Below, piece by piece: positions 34,518-42,623 of a DNA stretch of 64,000 nucleotides (within the stretch, counting starts at the first letter, position 1; every line of letters starts with the position of its first letter). The notes beneath the pieces are model-generated. The model ran no database searches. It was not told the origin of the DNA and saw only the letters and a program-made list of their open reading frames with translations. The DNA is from Gammaproteobacteria bacterium. Its GTDB lineage: Bacteria; Pseudomonadota; Gammaproteobacteria; HTCC5015. A program made the position numbers and the translations under genes. The DNA is taken from contig JAFGLM010000038.1 of assembly GCA_016928055.1 (NCBI GenBank), positions 1 through 64,000 of the forward strand, read 5' to 3'.

Positions 34518-35414
34518 ATGCTGTTTTCCCGCCAAAAATTAATATTGTCACTACTACACGCCTTTAGTGATCGGCTTGGTAATACCGATTTCCAAAAGCT
34601 GTTGTTTCTCTATACCCGTGAGATGGAAGAGCGTCCGAGCTATGATTTTGTCCCCTATTCCTATGGTTGTTTCTCGTTTACGTCTTACGCTGATAAGCGC
34701 CGGTTGACTGAGCGTGGTTTTTTAATGGATTGTGACGAACAATGGGAGATTACAAAAACAGGCATAAAATCAATCAGCTCAGATGCATCAACAATAAAAA
34801 AGGTCGCTGATTTCCATGGGGCATATAAAAACCTAAGTGGGAAACGACTGATCGTTGAAGTGTATCGTCGTTACCCATATTATGCTTCCCGCAGTAAAAT
34901 ATTAGAGAAGGTATTGCCTGACAGGGCTGATCAGTTAGTGGTTCAAGAGGCTCGACCGGGCAGAAAACAGCCAGGTCTACTGACGATTGGCTACGAAGGA
35001 AAGTCACTGGAGCTGTATCTTAACCAGCTATTACAGGCAAGTGTGACATTGCTATGCGATGTGCGCCGAAATCCGCTTAGCCGAAAATATGGATTTTCAA
35101 AATCAACTTTAAAAGCGGCATGTGAGCGCCTTGGAATTCGTTATGAGCATTTACCGGAGCTTGGCATTGCATCTGATCGCCGCCGGAATCTGATAGAACA
35201 AAGTGATTATAAAGCGTTATTCGGTGACTATATGCGTCATGATCTGCCGAGACAAGCAGACGCTATAGAACGCATTAAACACTGGATAGAAAGTGGGAAG
35301 CAGCGGGTGGCATTGACTTGTTTTGAGTTACAACCACACCAATGTCATCGGCATTGTGTCGCAGAAGTATTGGCAAATGACGGAGGGCGAAGGCTTGTAC
35401 CTGTCCACCTTTGA
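34518..35414 (+). CDS. DUF488-family protein with an N-terminal extension
   Basis: A 298-residue protein with two parts. Residues about 1-140 form a helical domain with LLHAFSDRLGNTDFQKLLFLYTRE, reminiscent of DUF4065-type SocA-like proteins. Residues about 155-298 are DUF488: LLTIGYEGKSLELYLNQLL, CDVRRNPLSRKYGFSKSTL, and the closing CFELQPHQCHRHCVAEVL with conserved Cys/His residues. ATG 34518 is chosen; a GTG at 34461 gives a longer, less likely start. It lies 24 bases before a gene of unknown function that is usually its neighbour. Biochemical role unknown. Confidence 0.85.
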   Translation: MLFSRQKLILSLLHAFSDRLGNTDFQKLLFLYTREMEERPSYDFVPYSYGCFSFTSYADKRRLTERGFLMDCDEQWEITKTGIKSISSDASTIKKVADFHGAYKNLSGKRLIVEVYRRYPYYASRSKILEKVLPDRADQLVVQEARPGRKQPGLLTIGYEGKSLELYLNQLLQASVTLLCDVRRNPLSRKYGFSKSTLKAACERLGIRYEHLPELGIASDRRRNLIEQSDYKALFGDYMRHDLPRQADAIERIKHWIESGKQRVALTCFELQPHQCHRHCVAEVLANDGGRRLVPVHL

Positions 35415-35438
35415 AATTTAGGGCTTTAGGGGAGTATC

Positions 35439-36260
35439 ATGGGCAAAGAAAGAATCCTGATTACAGTTAAAACTTATCCCACGCTATCTCGAAAATATGG
35501 AGAATTAGTTTGTACTGCCGGGTTACGAGAAGATGGCAGTTGGGTTCGCCTGTACCCGGTACCGTTTAGATTGCTGGATTATCCTAACCGTTATCAAAAA
35601 TTTGATTGGATAGAAACCACCTTGGTCCGGAGCACACAGGATCCAAGGCCTGAATCTTTCCGTTTGGTTGATCCGGCTGATATCACGATTGCAGACAATC
35701 TTGGTACTGAAGATGGGTGGCGCGAACGCCGAAAATTGGTGCTCGGGAAAACTCATATTTATACATATTTGGATGAGCTCATCGATGCCGCGCATAAAAA
35801 TCTTATATCTCTTGCGGTATTCAAGCCTTCATTGATTTCCGACTTTATTTGGGAAGACGCCGAGCGTGGCTGGGACGCAACGAAAATTGAAGAGCTGCGA
35901 GGTAAATCCAATCAGGGCGAATTATTTGCGGACGAAAATTGGCGTAGGGCGTTTCAGGTGATTCAGAAGGTACCATATAAATTTTCGTATTGTTTTACGG
36001 ATGCAAGCGGACGTAAAAGTGAATTGCAGGTTCTGGATTGGGAGGCTGGGCAGCTTTATTGGAATTGTCTGAAAAACTCAGAAGGGGATGAGCAAACAGC
36101 GTTACAAAAGGTGCGTCAGAAATATCTTGATGAGTTCACAAAGACTAATTTGCATTTCTTTATGGGCACTACTCAGCAATTTCAACGTTGGGCACAGAAT
36201 CCATGGATGATTGTTGGCGTATTCCCGATCCCACACGAAGTTCAGAAAAGTCTTTTTTGA
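35439..36260 (+). CDS. Conserved protein paired with DUF488
   Basis: A 273-residue protein of unknown function. It begins KERILITVKTYPTLSRKYGELVCTAGLREDGSWVRLYPVPFR, a well-ordered beta-rich start, and has an internal segment YCFTDASGRKSELQVLDWEAGQLYWNCL. The C-terminus reads LHFFMGTTQQF, followed by FPIP. It has no membrane segment or known catalytic motif. It follows the DUF488 gene by 24 bases with GGGGAG as ribosome-binding site, so the two form a two-gene operon; a joint role in nucleic-acid metabolism or defence is only a guess. Confidence 0.72.
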   Translation: MGKERILITVKTYPTLSRKYGELVCTAGLREDGSWVRLYPVPFRLLDYPNRYQKFDWIETTLVRSTQDPRPESFRLVDPADITIADNLGTEDGWRERRKLVLGKTHIYTYLDELIDAAHKNLISLAVFKPSLISDFIWEDAERGWDATKIEELRGKSNQGELFADENWRRAFQVIQKVPYKFSYCFTDASGRKSELQVLDWEAGQLYWNCLKNSEGDEQTALQKVRQKYLDEFTKTNLHFFMGTTQQFQRWAQNPWMIVGVFPIPHEVQKSLF

Positions 36261-36440
36261 GTGACCCCCACAAGGTAATAGGACCAAATATCATATCGAT
36301 GCTTTAAGTAGACACGTGATATAAATCGAATCCTGGTGCCGAGCGACCAAAGTTGACCGTATTGAACATTTACACGCCAGCCACATCAAACTCTGGCGGG
36401 ATTGCGACGATAACGCCACGCGGTTGGGCGATTAAAGCAT

Positions 36441-36471
36441 TTCTGTATTTATTCTGTATCTATTCTATAAT
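36441..36471 (+). promoter_or_regulatory. Promoter with three 11-bp-spaced operator repeats
   Basis: TTCTGTAT occurs at 36441-36448 and 36452-36459 and TTCTATAA at 36463-36470, each start exactly 11 bases apart. The third repeat overlaps a perfect TATAAT (36466-36471). The ATG of the next gene begins 7 bases after the -10 box, so its transcript is probably leaderless. The repeats are a natural operator for autoregulation by that gene's winged-helix product. Confidence 0.6.
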
Positions 36472-36477
36472 CAGAGC

Positions 36478-37002
36478 ATGCCGAAAAGTCTCGACAAACA
36501 GGATCTAGGGCGGCGTCTGCTCGCGCTGCTGGCCGCCAGCCCCGGTGGGCTGGACAGTCCGGCGTTACAAGCTGCTCTGAAAGTCAGTCAGCCTACAGTG
36601 GCGAGGTTGTTGATGGATTTGCGTGCCCGCGGTCTGGTGGCGGCGGAAGGCGCGGCTCGTGCCAGACGCTATCACGCGGTGCAAGGTCGCCTGGATGTTG
36701 CCGCGTTGCGGAGTCGCTTGTTGCACGAATGCGTTGCACGCAAATTAGTGCAGCGGCCGGAGTTCTTACCGAAAGTCCAGGCACGGCTGCTCCAGCTGAA
36801 GCAGACCAACCCCGCGGGCCGCTCTTATCACCAGCGTTGGAAGTCTTTGCTCGACGGGCCATTGCCCGGTTTACTGAGAAAAATGACGGAAGACTCGGAA
36901 GAAGCGGTTTTGTTGCGTAAGGAATCGCCGTTTACGGTATTGATCACACCGGCGGAGCGGAAAGCCATTTTTGCGCGAATCAATCCTGAGGTACACCGGT
37001 GA
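36478..37002 (+). CDS. Winged-helix regulator paired with a nucleotidyltransferase
   Basis: A 174-residue protein with an N-terminal winged helix-turn-helix (residues about 10-62: LLALLAASPGGLDSPALQAAL, VSQPTVARLLMDLRARGLV). The C-terminus has TVLITPAERKAIFARINPE. It is GC-rich compared with its neighbours. Its stop overlaps the GTG start of a nucleotidyltransferase gene by 4 bases, the usual layout of a regulator/antitoxin followed by a nucleotidyltransferase. That partner is disrupted by a small mobile element. The protein probably binds the three repeats directly upstream. Confidence 0.75.
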   Translation: MPKSLDKQDLGRRLLALLAASPGGLDSPALQAALKVSQPTVARLLMDLRARGLVAAEGAARARRYHAVQGRLDVAALRSRLLHECVARKLVQRPEFLPKVQARLLQLKQTNPAGRSYHQRWKSLLDGPLPGLLRKMTEDSEEAVLLRKESPFTVLITPAERKAIFARINPEVHR

Positions 37003-37689
37003 ATCGTCGTCAGCTTGAACACGCTATTCTGGAAGTCGGCAAACGTACGGGTGAGGAATATTTTTATATCATCGGTTCTGCGGCGGTTCTTGCAACCGTA
37101 CCCGACGCCAGCGATGTAGCACTGGTGGGTACACGCGACATTGATGTCCTGCCGGCGCCTTTAGATGAAAACAAGATTGAATCGATTGCAGATCGTCTGG
37201 ATTGGATTCTTGGAGAGGGCTCCGACTTCGAACTCGAGGGTGGTTACCATATTCAAGATGTAAGTAGAACCTGTCTCAAAACTGCTGCGCTTGCCGATAC
37301 ATCGTTAAAAGCTCACTCAAAATGCTCATTTACTCCTGGTAAACTCTGCTTTTTCGTTCGCTTTTGCCTCGTCTCACCTGCGCTCGCGATGTTTTGAAAT
37401 AGGTTCTAGTAGCACTCCGGTATATGCTCCGAGTGGTTGGCAGGCTCGCACAATACCGGTCAAAGTCGATATCTATACGGGGCTTTGCATGGAGATACAT
37501 GATCTTGCTTTGTACAAATACGGAGCCGGTAGAGAAAAGGATTTATTGTTTACAAAAGCATTAGCCAATGCAGGATTGACTGATAAAGAAACGTTGCTTG
37601 GCCGCCTTGGTGATATTAACGCCGACCGAAACATAATCGATCTGATAAGGGCCCGGATTGAAGCAAGTTTTATTGCGTCACGTTCCTGA
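36999..37689 (+). pseudogene. Nucleotidyltransferase gene disrupted by a 140-bp element
   Basis: GTG 36999 opens a nucleotidyltransferase (GS at 26-27, TRDIDVLP with Asp47 and Asp49, then GGYHIQDVS). The frame is broken at 37267 by copy A of the 140-bp element. The rest of the gene resumes after 37406 in the same frame (STPVYAPSGWQARTIPVKVDIYTG, then CMEIHDLALYKYGAGREKDL). Joining the halves with a single TA gives DVSSSTPVYAPSGW without a break. As it stands, the product ends in foreign residues at 37397. The second half stops at 37687-37689; in the same frame a further 32 codons run to TAG 37788, function unknown. Confidence 0.88.
37267..37406 (+). mobile_element. 140-bp MITE-like element, copy A
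   Basis: The ends are 16-bp inverted repeats, GAACCTGTCTCAAAAC at 37267-37282 and its near-complement at 37391-37406 (two mismatches). A TA dinucleotide flanks both ends (37265-37266 and 37407-37408), as expected for TA-targeting elements related to IS630/Tc1-mariner transposases. It has no coding capacity and no transposase is nearby, so it is a non-autonomous element mobilised in trans. A second copy in opposite orientation lies at 21276-21415. Confidence 0.88.
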
Positions 37690-37904
37690 ACGAAAGAAGA
37701 GAATCTTCAGATAAAAGGCCAGCTGCAGGTTTTACATGATCTGGTTGGAGAGATTATTCGTGATACTGAGGAAAGTGAGGGCAAGTAGATTGGAGTTCTC
37801 ATGCCTGCTTAATCCAAATTCCTTGTGTGTTTCCACAACCCCCAAATCTTGCTACCATAATTGTGTAGAGATGATATCCATCTTAGGTACTTTTAGAGGT
37901 CAAC

Positions 37905-39338
37905 ATGAGTAGTGGCAATCAATACTCCAAAGATCGTCGACAGTTTTTAATCACATCTGGAAGTGCTATAGCCGGCGCGGTAATGGCTACATCGGCTGGC
38001 GCAGTTCTGGCAAAGCCCAGTATGGAAAGGAAGCGTCGGGTTGCGTTGGTTGGAACGGGTATTCGCGGTACTAATTTTTGGGGTAAGAATTTAGTTGACA
38101 ATTACGGCGATGTGCTGGAATTTGTGGCGTTGTGTGATATCAATCCAGGCCGTGTGACGTTTGCTAAATCTTTTATGAATGTGAGTTGCCCGACATTTAC
38201 CGATTTTGATGAAATGTTGGAGAAAGTGCCACTGGATCTGTTGCTAGTCTGTACCACTGATGCAACGCACGACGAGTTTATTGTTAAGGGCTTGAATCAT
38301 GATATTGATGTCATTACAGAAAAACCTATGACGACGGACGAAACCAAATGTGCAGCTATTGTCAATGCACAGCGAAAATCAAAAAGTAAATTAATCATGG
38401 GATTTAATTATCGATATGGACATTTATTTACCGAACTAAAGGACTTATTGCATAAAAATGAAGTGGGTCGGCTGGTTTCCATTGATTTAAACTGGTATCT
38501 GAATGTACATCATGGTTCCGCGTATTTCCGACGCTGGCATGGCGAGCGAGATAAGAGCGGCACATTGCTATTGCATAAATCGGCCCACCATTTCGATCTG
38601 TTAAACTGGTGGATAGATTCTGATCCAGTAGAGGTGCATGCTTTTGGTGCACTTGAATTTTACGGCAAGAATAATCCGTTTCGTGGAAAAAATTGCCGAG
38701 ACTGTCGCTATACAAAAAAATGCCAGTTTTACTGGGATATAAATGAAACCGAATTTAATCAGCGCCTATACACGGATAATGAAAAATTTGATGGCTATAT
38801 CCGTGACAATTGTTTGTGGCGTAAAGAGGTCGATATTTTCGATAAGATGGTCGTTCAGATTCGCTATGCCAATAATGTTCAGGTTAGTTATTCACTATCA
38901 ACCTATTCGCCTTATGAGGGATTTCGATTGGCGTTTAATGGGTTCGACGGACGCATGGAAACATGGGAAGGTTTGCCATGGTTGGAAGCGCAGCAAACGG
39001 ATCAGTCCAAAATTTATGAAACCGGCATGGCAATCAATCAACATTCTTTGAAGGAGCTGGACAATTTTGAAATTAGTATTAGTGAAAACTTCAAAGGTTA
39101 CCGGCAGATAAAACTACCTTATATACGTCGAGGTCATTGGGGCGGCGATAAAGTTATGACCGATGCAATCTTTAGAGGGATATCCCCGAAAAAAGATTAT
39201 GGGCAGGCCGCTACTGTCCGTGATGGCTCGATGGCAGTACTTATAGGGATTGCGGCACGTAAAAGCATAGATGAAGGTCGCATGATTAAAATTACTGAGT
39301 TGACTGATCTTAAGCCTAAGGTAAAGCGATCTGCATGA
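37905..39338 (+). CDS. Tat-exported Gfo/Idh/MocA-family oxidoreductase
   Basis: A 477-residue NAD(P)-dependent oxidoreductase of the Gfo/Idh/MocA family. A twin-arginine signal is present (DRRQFL at 10-15, then a weakly hydrophobic stretch ending VLA near residue 36). The Rossmann fold begins at ALVGTGIRGTNFWG. EKPMTTDE is the usual Lys-Pro element, and HKSAHHFDLLNWWIDSDP is typical of the catalytic histidine region. A small Cys cluster (CRDCRYTKKC) appears in the middle, unusual for the core family. Export through Tat means a periplasmic, folded cofactor-bound protein. The substrate is a sugar derivative, not identifiable. Confidence 0.88.
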   Translation: MSSGNQYSKDRRQFLITSGSAIAGAVMATSAGAVLAKPSMERKRRVALVGTGIRGTNFWGKNLVDNYGDVLEFVALCDINPGRVTFAKSFMNVSCPTFTDFDEMLEKVPLDLLLVCTTDATHDEFIVKGLNHDIDVITEKPMTTDETKCAAIVNAQRKSKSKLIMGFNYRYGHLFTELKDLLHKNEVGRLVSIDLNWYLNVHHGSAYFRRWHGERDKSGTLLLHKSAHHFDLLNWWIDSDPVEVHAFGALEFYGKNNPFRGKNCRDCRYTKKCQFYWDINETEFNQRLYTDNEKFDGYIRDNCLWRKEVDIFDKMVVQIRYANNVQVSYSLSTYSPYEGFRLAFNGFDGRMETWEGLPWLEAQQTDQSKIYETGMAINQHSLKELDNFEISISENFKGYRQIKLPYIRRGHWGGDKVMTDAIFRGISPKKDYGQAATVRDGSMAVLIGIAARKSIDEGRMIKITELTDLKPKVKRSA

Positions 39339-39532
39339 CAATTGTCTGCGTTTTAACTGGGATAAATGGATTATAGGATCAGGTCTTGCATCGACGTGCT
39401 ACATTTTTGAAAATTGAGAATGGAGTAATCGGGGGTGATGCGCTGGCAGCTTAAATGTATTCGATGAACTATTATATATGTTCCACTGACAAACATTAGC
39501 CATTCCTGTTTAACCGGTTAAGCGAGGCTATT

Positions 39533-40834
39533 ATGTTGCTCATTCAACGCATATTGCTGGTTTCTCTCCTTGTTTGCGGTTCTGCCTACGGCGGAACGCC
39601 GCAACAGTCCAATCCTGTCGACTCTCTGGCTTTTGCAGAAAACAATGATGGCCTGGTTTTGCCACAGGGTTTTCGGGCTGTGGTTGTTTCCGAAAAACTG
39701 AAAGCAAGACCTGCCCGGCACATTGCGGTGCGGAGTAATGGTGATATTTATGTGAAGATAAACACCCGAAACGCTGATACCGGCATCGCTGCTTTGCGCG
39801 ACCTTAATGGCGACGGTAAAGCCGATACGATCAATTATTTTGGCAACTATGCAGGAACCGGTATTGCAATACATAACAACGATTTATTTGCTTCTTCCGA
39901 TACCGAGATATTTCGCTATTCCTTTCAAGATGAGAAGGCTTTGTTGCCAGGCACCAATCCGGCCACAGTTGTTTCGGGCTTTCCAGAGCAGGCCGGGCAC
40001 AGCGCGAAGGGCTTCGTGTTTGGTGATGATGGTTATCTCTATGTCGGGGTAGGGGCCCCGTCTAATGCATGCATGGTCAAACAACGCACCGTAGGTTCAA
40101 TTGGTATGGAACCCTGTCCACAGTTAACGAGTCAGGGAGGCGTATGGCATTTTAGCGGCGATAAACTCAATCAAACACAATCCAAAGACGGTGCGCGTTA
40201 TGCAACGGGTATTCGTAATACACTCGCACTGGACTGGAACGCTCAAGCAGATAGTTTGTACGTGATGCAACACGGTCGGGATCAGCTAAGCATGTTCTGG
40301 CCGAAATTTTTCGATGACAAAATGAATGCTGAGCTGCCTGCAGAGGAATTGTTACAGGTTAATCAGAATGACGATTTTGGATGGCCGTATTGCTACTTCG
40401 ATCACCTGCAGCAACGGAAAGTGTTAGGCCCTGAGTATGGCGGTGATGGCAAGAAGGTTGGCCGTTGCAATAAAAAGAAAAATCCTGTTATTGGCTTTCC
40501 CGGGCATCTGGCTCCAAATGACTTGCTGTTTTATACGGGTAAGCAGTTTCCAGAGAAATATCACCATGGCGCGTTTATCGCATTTCATGGTTCATGGAAT
40601 CGTGCGCCACTGGAGCAGAAAGGATATTTCGTTGTATTTGTGCCGTTCAGGAAAGGGGTGGCAACGGGACAATGGGAAGTGTTTGCTGATAACTTTGCGG
40701 GCAAAGAGCGCTTTGTAAATGTCGGTGAAGCCAGGCATCGTCCCATGGGTCTTGCGCAGGGCCCTGACGGTTCTTTGTATGTAACCGATTCAGTAGAAGG
40801 CCGGGTGTGGCGAATTGTATATGTTGGTCAATAA
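39533..40834 (+). CDS. PQQ-type sugar dehydrogenase (sorbosone/glucose dehydrogenase-like)
   Basis: A 433-residue secreted beta-propeller protein of the PQQ-dependent soluble sugar/aldose dehydrogenase group. A signal peptide (LLIQRILLVSLLVCGSAYGG) precedes propeller motifs such as LPQGFRAVVVSEKLKARPARHI, HSAKGFVFGDDGYLYVGVGAPSN, ATGIRNTLALDWN and FGWPYCYFDHL, ending with RPMGLAQGPDGSLYVTD. It would oxidise aldoses in the periplasm if PQQ is available. No PQQ synthesis gene is in the window. It lies 194 bases after the Tat-exported oxidoreductase; whether they share a pathway is unknown. Confidence 0.87.
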   Translation: MLLIQRILLVSLLVCGSAYGGTPQQSNPVDSLAFAENNDGLVLPQGFRAVVVSEKLKARPARHIAVRSNGDIYVKINTRNADTGIAALRDLNGDGKADTINYFGNYAGTGIAIHNNDLFASSDTEIFRYSFQDEKALLPGTNPATVVSGFPEQAGHSAKGFVFGDDGYLYVGVGAPSNACMVKQRTVGSIGMEPCPQLTSQGGVWHFSGDKLNQTQSKDGARYATGIRNTLALDWNAQADSLYVMQHGRDQLSMFWPKFFDDKMNAELPAEELLQVNQNDDFGWPYCYFDHLQQRKVLGPEYGGDGKKVGRCNKKKNPVIGFPGHLAPNDLLFYTGKQFPEKYHHGAFIAFHGSWNRAPLEQKGYFVVFVPFRKGVATGQWEVFADNFAGKERFVNVGEARHRPMGLAQGPDGSLYVTDSVEGRVWRIVYVGQ

Positions 40835-40909
40835 GTTAATGGAATCACTCATTAACCGGCCCAAAAAAATGAAGCATTGAGTTTTAAAGATTCAGTGTAA
40901 AATTACAAG

Positions 40910-41443
40910 ATGGAAATCTGGCAAGAATACAGAACCCTGCTTCATGCGAACATCGCAAAACGCGTGCCTGATCGCGATACTGCGGAGGATATTGTGCAGG
41001 ATGTGTTATTGAAAGCCTATGCCGGACTGCATACCGTTAAAACCCGTGGCAGCATTACGCCGTGGTTATATCGTATCGCTGCCAACGCCATTGCCGATTA
41101 CTATCGTTCACGAAAACAATTCGACGAAGTGCCGGAAAATCTGACCGCGCCCGAAGCGGAGCGCGATCCTATCGCCGAATTGGCCTGCTGTCTGCAACTC
41201 CTGATTGATGAAGTACCGGAAAAATACCGCAGCGCATTGATGTTGTCTGAAATACAAGGCTTGAAACAGCAGCAAGTGGCTGACAAATTAGGTCTTTCAC
41301 TGTCCGGCGCCAAATCCCGTGTGCAGCGTGGCCGTGAAAAACTGCGCGAGCGTTTACATCTGTGTTGTGAAATCGAAGTCGGTAAACACGGTGTCGTTGA
41401 CTACCGGCCACGCCCGAAAAAATGCGATAGCAGTTGTAGTTAG
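40910..41443 (+). CDS. sigZ: ECF sigma factor SigZ-like
   Basis: A 177-residue extracytoplasmic-function sigma factor. Region 2 contains DRDTAEDIVQDVLLKAY and TPWLYRIAANAIADYYRSRK; region 4 contains EVPEKYRSALMLSEIQGLKQQQVADKLGLSLSGAKSRVQRGREKLRE. The C-terminal tail has Cys residues (LHLCCEIEVG ... KKCDSSCS), the SigZ hallmark, which could sense metals, metalloids or redox state directly. No anti-sigma gene is adjacent. It lies 102 bases before arsM in the same direction, a pairing seen in other genomes, so arsM is a likely target. Confidence 0.9.
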   Translation: MEIWQEYRTLLHANIAKRVPDRDTAEDIVQDVLLKAYAGLHTVKTRGSITPWLYRIAANAIADYYRSRKQFDEVPENLTAPEAERDPIAELACCLQLLIDEVPEKYRSALMLSEIQGLKQQQVADKLGLSLSGAKSRVQRGREKLRERLHLCCEIEVGKHGVVDYRPRPKKCDSSCS

Positions 41444-41545
41444 AACCTGTTTTAAAAAAGTTGCGTCTTTTTTGCATGGCCTTCGTCTTTACAAATACGA
41501 TACAAACTGTGTCGTTGAAAATTTTCAATTTCAACGGAGATAAAG

Positions 41546-42340
41546 ATGGAAGATATAGTAAAAAACGACGCGATACGCCAGGCTGTGCGACAGGAATACG
41601 GCAGGATAGCCAAAAGCGAAGGCGCCGGTTGTGGTTGTGCACCGTCTTGCTGTGGCGAAAATTCCCCGAGCGCGGTAAGCAAATCACTGGCACTGGGTTA
41701 CACGGCCGATGAGGTTGGCGTTGTACCGGAAGGTGCCAATATGGGACTGGGTTGCGGCAATCCGCAAGCCATAGCAGCATTGCAAGCGGGAGAAACTGTG
41801 CTCGATCTTGGTAGCGGTGGCGGGTTCGATTGCTTTCTTGCGGCAAGGCAGGTGGGTGACAAAGGACGCGTCATCGGTGTGGATATGACAGCGGATATGC
41901 TCAGCAAAGCCAGGAGCAACGCGGAAAAAGGTGGTTACCAGAATGTTGAATTCCGTCTCGGAGAAATCGAAAATCTGCCGCTGGCCGATGCAAGTGTCGA
42001 CGTTATCATTTCAAATTGCGTGATCAATTTATCACCGGATAAACCACGTGTATTCAGCGAAGCGTTTCGCGTGCTGAAGCCCGGTGGTCGTCTGGCAATA
42101 TCTGATGTTGTCGCGTTTGCGGAACTGCCCGAACCTGTGAAACAGGACATGCACGCCTACACAGATTGCATCGCGGGAGCGTCAACGCTTGCGGAAGTCG
42201 AAACCATGTTGCATGAAGCCGGATTCAAAAACATACGCGTGATACCAAAAGATGAAAGCAAATCATTTATGCGCGATTGGGTGGAAGGAACGGATATTAC
42301 CGATTACGTAATTTCGGCCAGCATTGAAGCTGTTAAGTGA
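41546..42340 (+). CDS. arsM: ArsM, arsenite S-adenosylmethionine methyltransferase
   Basis: A 264-residue class I SAM methyltransferase that methylates As(III). A Cys-rich N-terminal patch (GCGCAPSCCGE at 28-38) precedes the conserved arsenite-binding cysteines Cys70 (GLGCGNP), Cys158 (ISNCVINLSPDK) and Cys208 (YTDCIAGA). The SAM motif is VLDLGSGGGFDC (85-96). All three metalloid-binding cysteines are present, so it should be active. It is followed by a strong terminator. The preceding SigZ-like sigma factor probably controls it. No arsR, arsB or arsC is nearby. Confidence 0.96.
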   Translation: MEDIVKNDAIRQAVRQEYGRIAKSEGAGCGCAPSCCGENSPSAVSKSLALGYTADEVGVVPEGANMGLGCGNPQAIAALQAGETVLDLGSGGGFDCFLAARQVGDKGRVIGVDMTADMLSKARSNAEKGGYQNVEFRLGEIENLPLADASVDVIISNCVINLSPDKPRVFSEAFRVLKPGGRLAISDVVAFAELPEPVKQDMHAYTDCIAGASTLAEVETMLHEAGFKNIRVIPKDESKSFMRDWVEGTDITDYVISASIEAVK

Positions 42341-42362
42341 GACAGTGAAAACCTTCAGTATC

Positions 42363-42390
42363 AAAAGCCGATTCAGTGAATCGGCTTTTT
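42363..42390 (+). terminator. Rho-independent terminator of arsM
   Basis: GCCGATTC (42367-42374) pairs perfectly with GAATCGGC (42378-42385) around AGT and is flanked by A and T runs. It lies 23 bases after the arsM stop and could also work on the other strand. Confidence 0.92.
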
Positions 42391-42623
42391 CAGTTCAGAC
42401 CTCTTGCGACTGGTTTATGTTATTTCCAAATTGGCAATTTGTTATTGGACAACCTGGCACAGGACGGATGATTTTGTCGAGCCGGGTGTGATAAACGGCG
42501 ATATGCCGTGATAAATGAAGGAATTGTCCGGCATTTAAAATCAGGTACTGGAAACTAAAGGCAAGCGCTAAACTCATAGGTATTCATAGAATCCACCTCA
42601 TAATTTTTGTGGAGGAAAACACC

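Noticed and set aside
41169..41846. 225-codon minus-strand frame over sigZ and arsM
   Set aside because: It is antisense to two well-recognised genes and has no domain.
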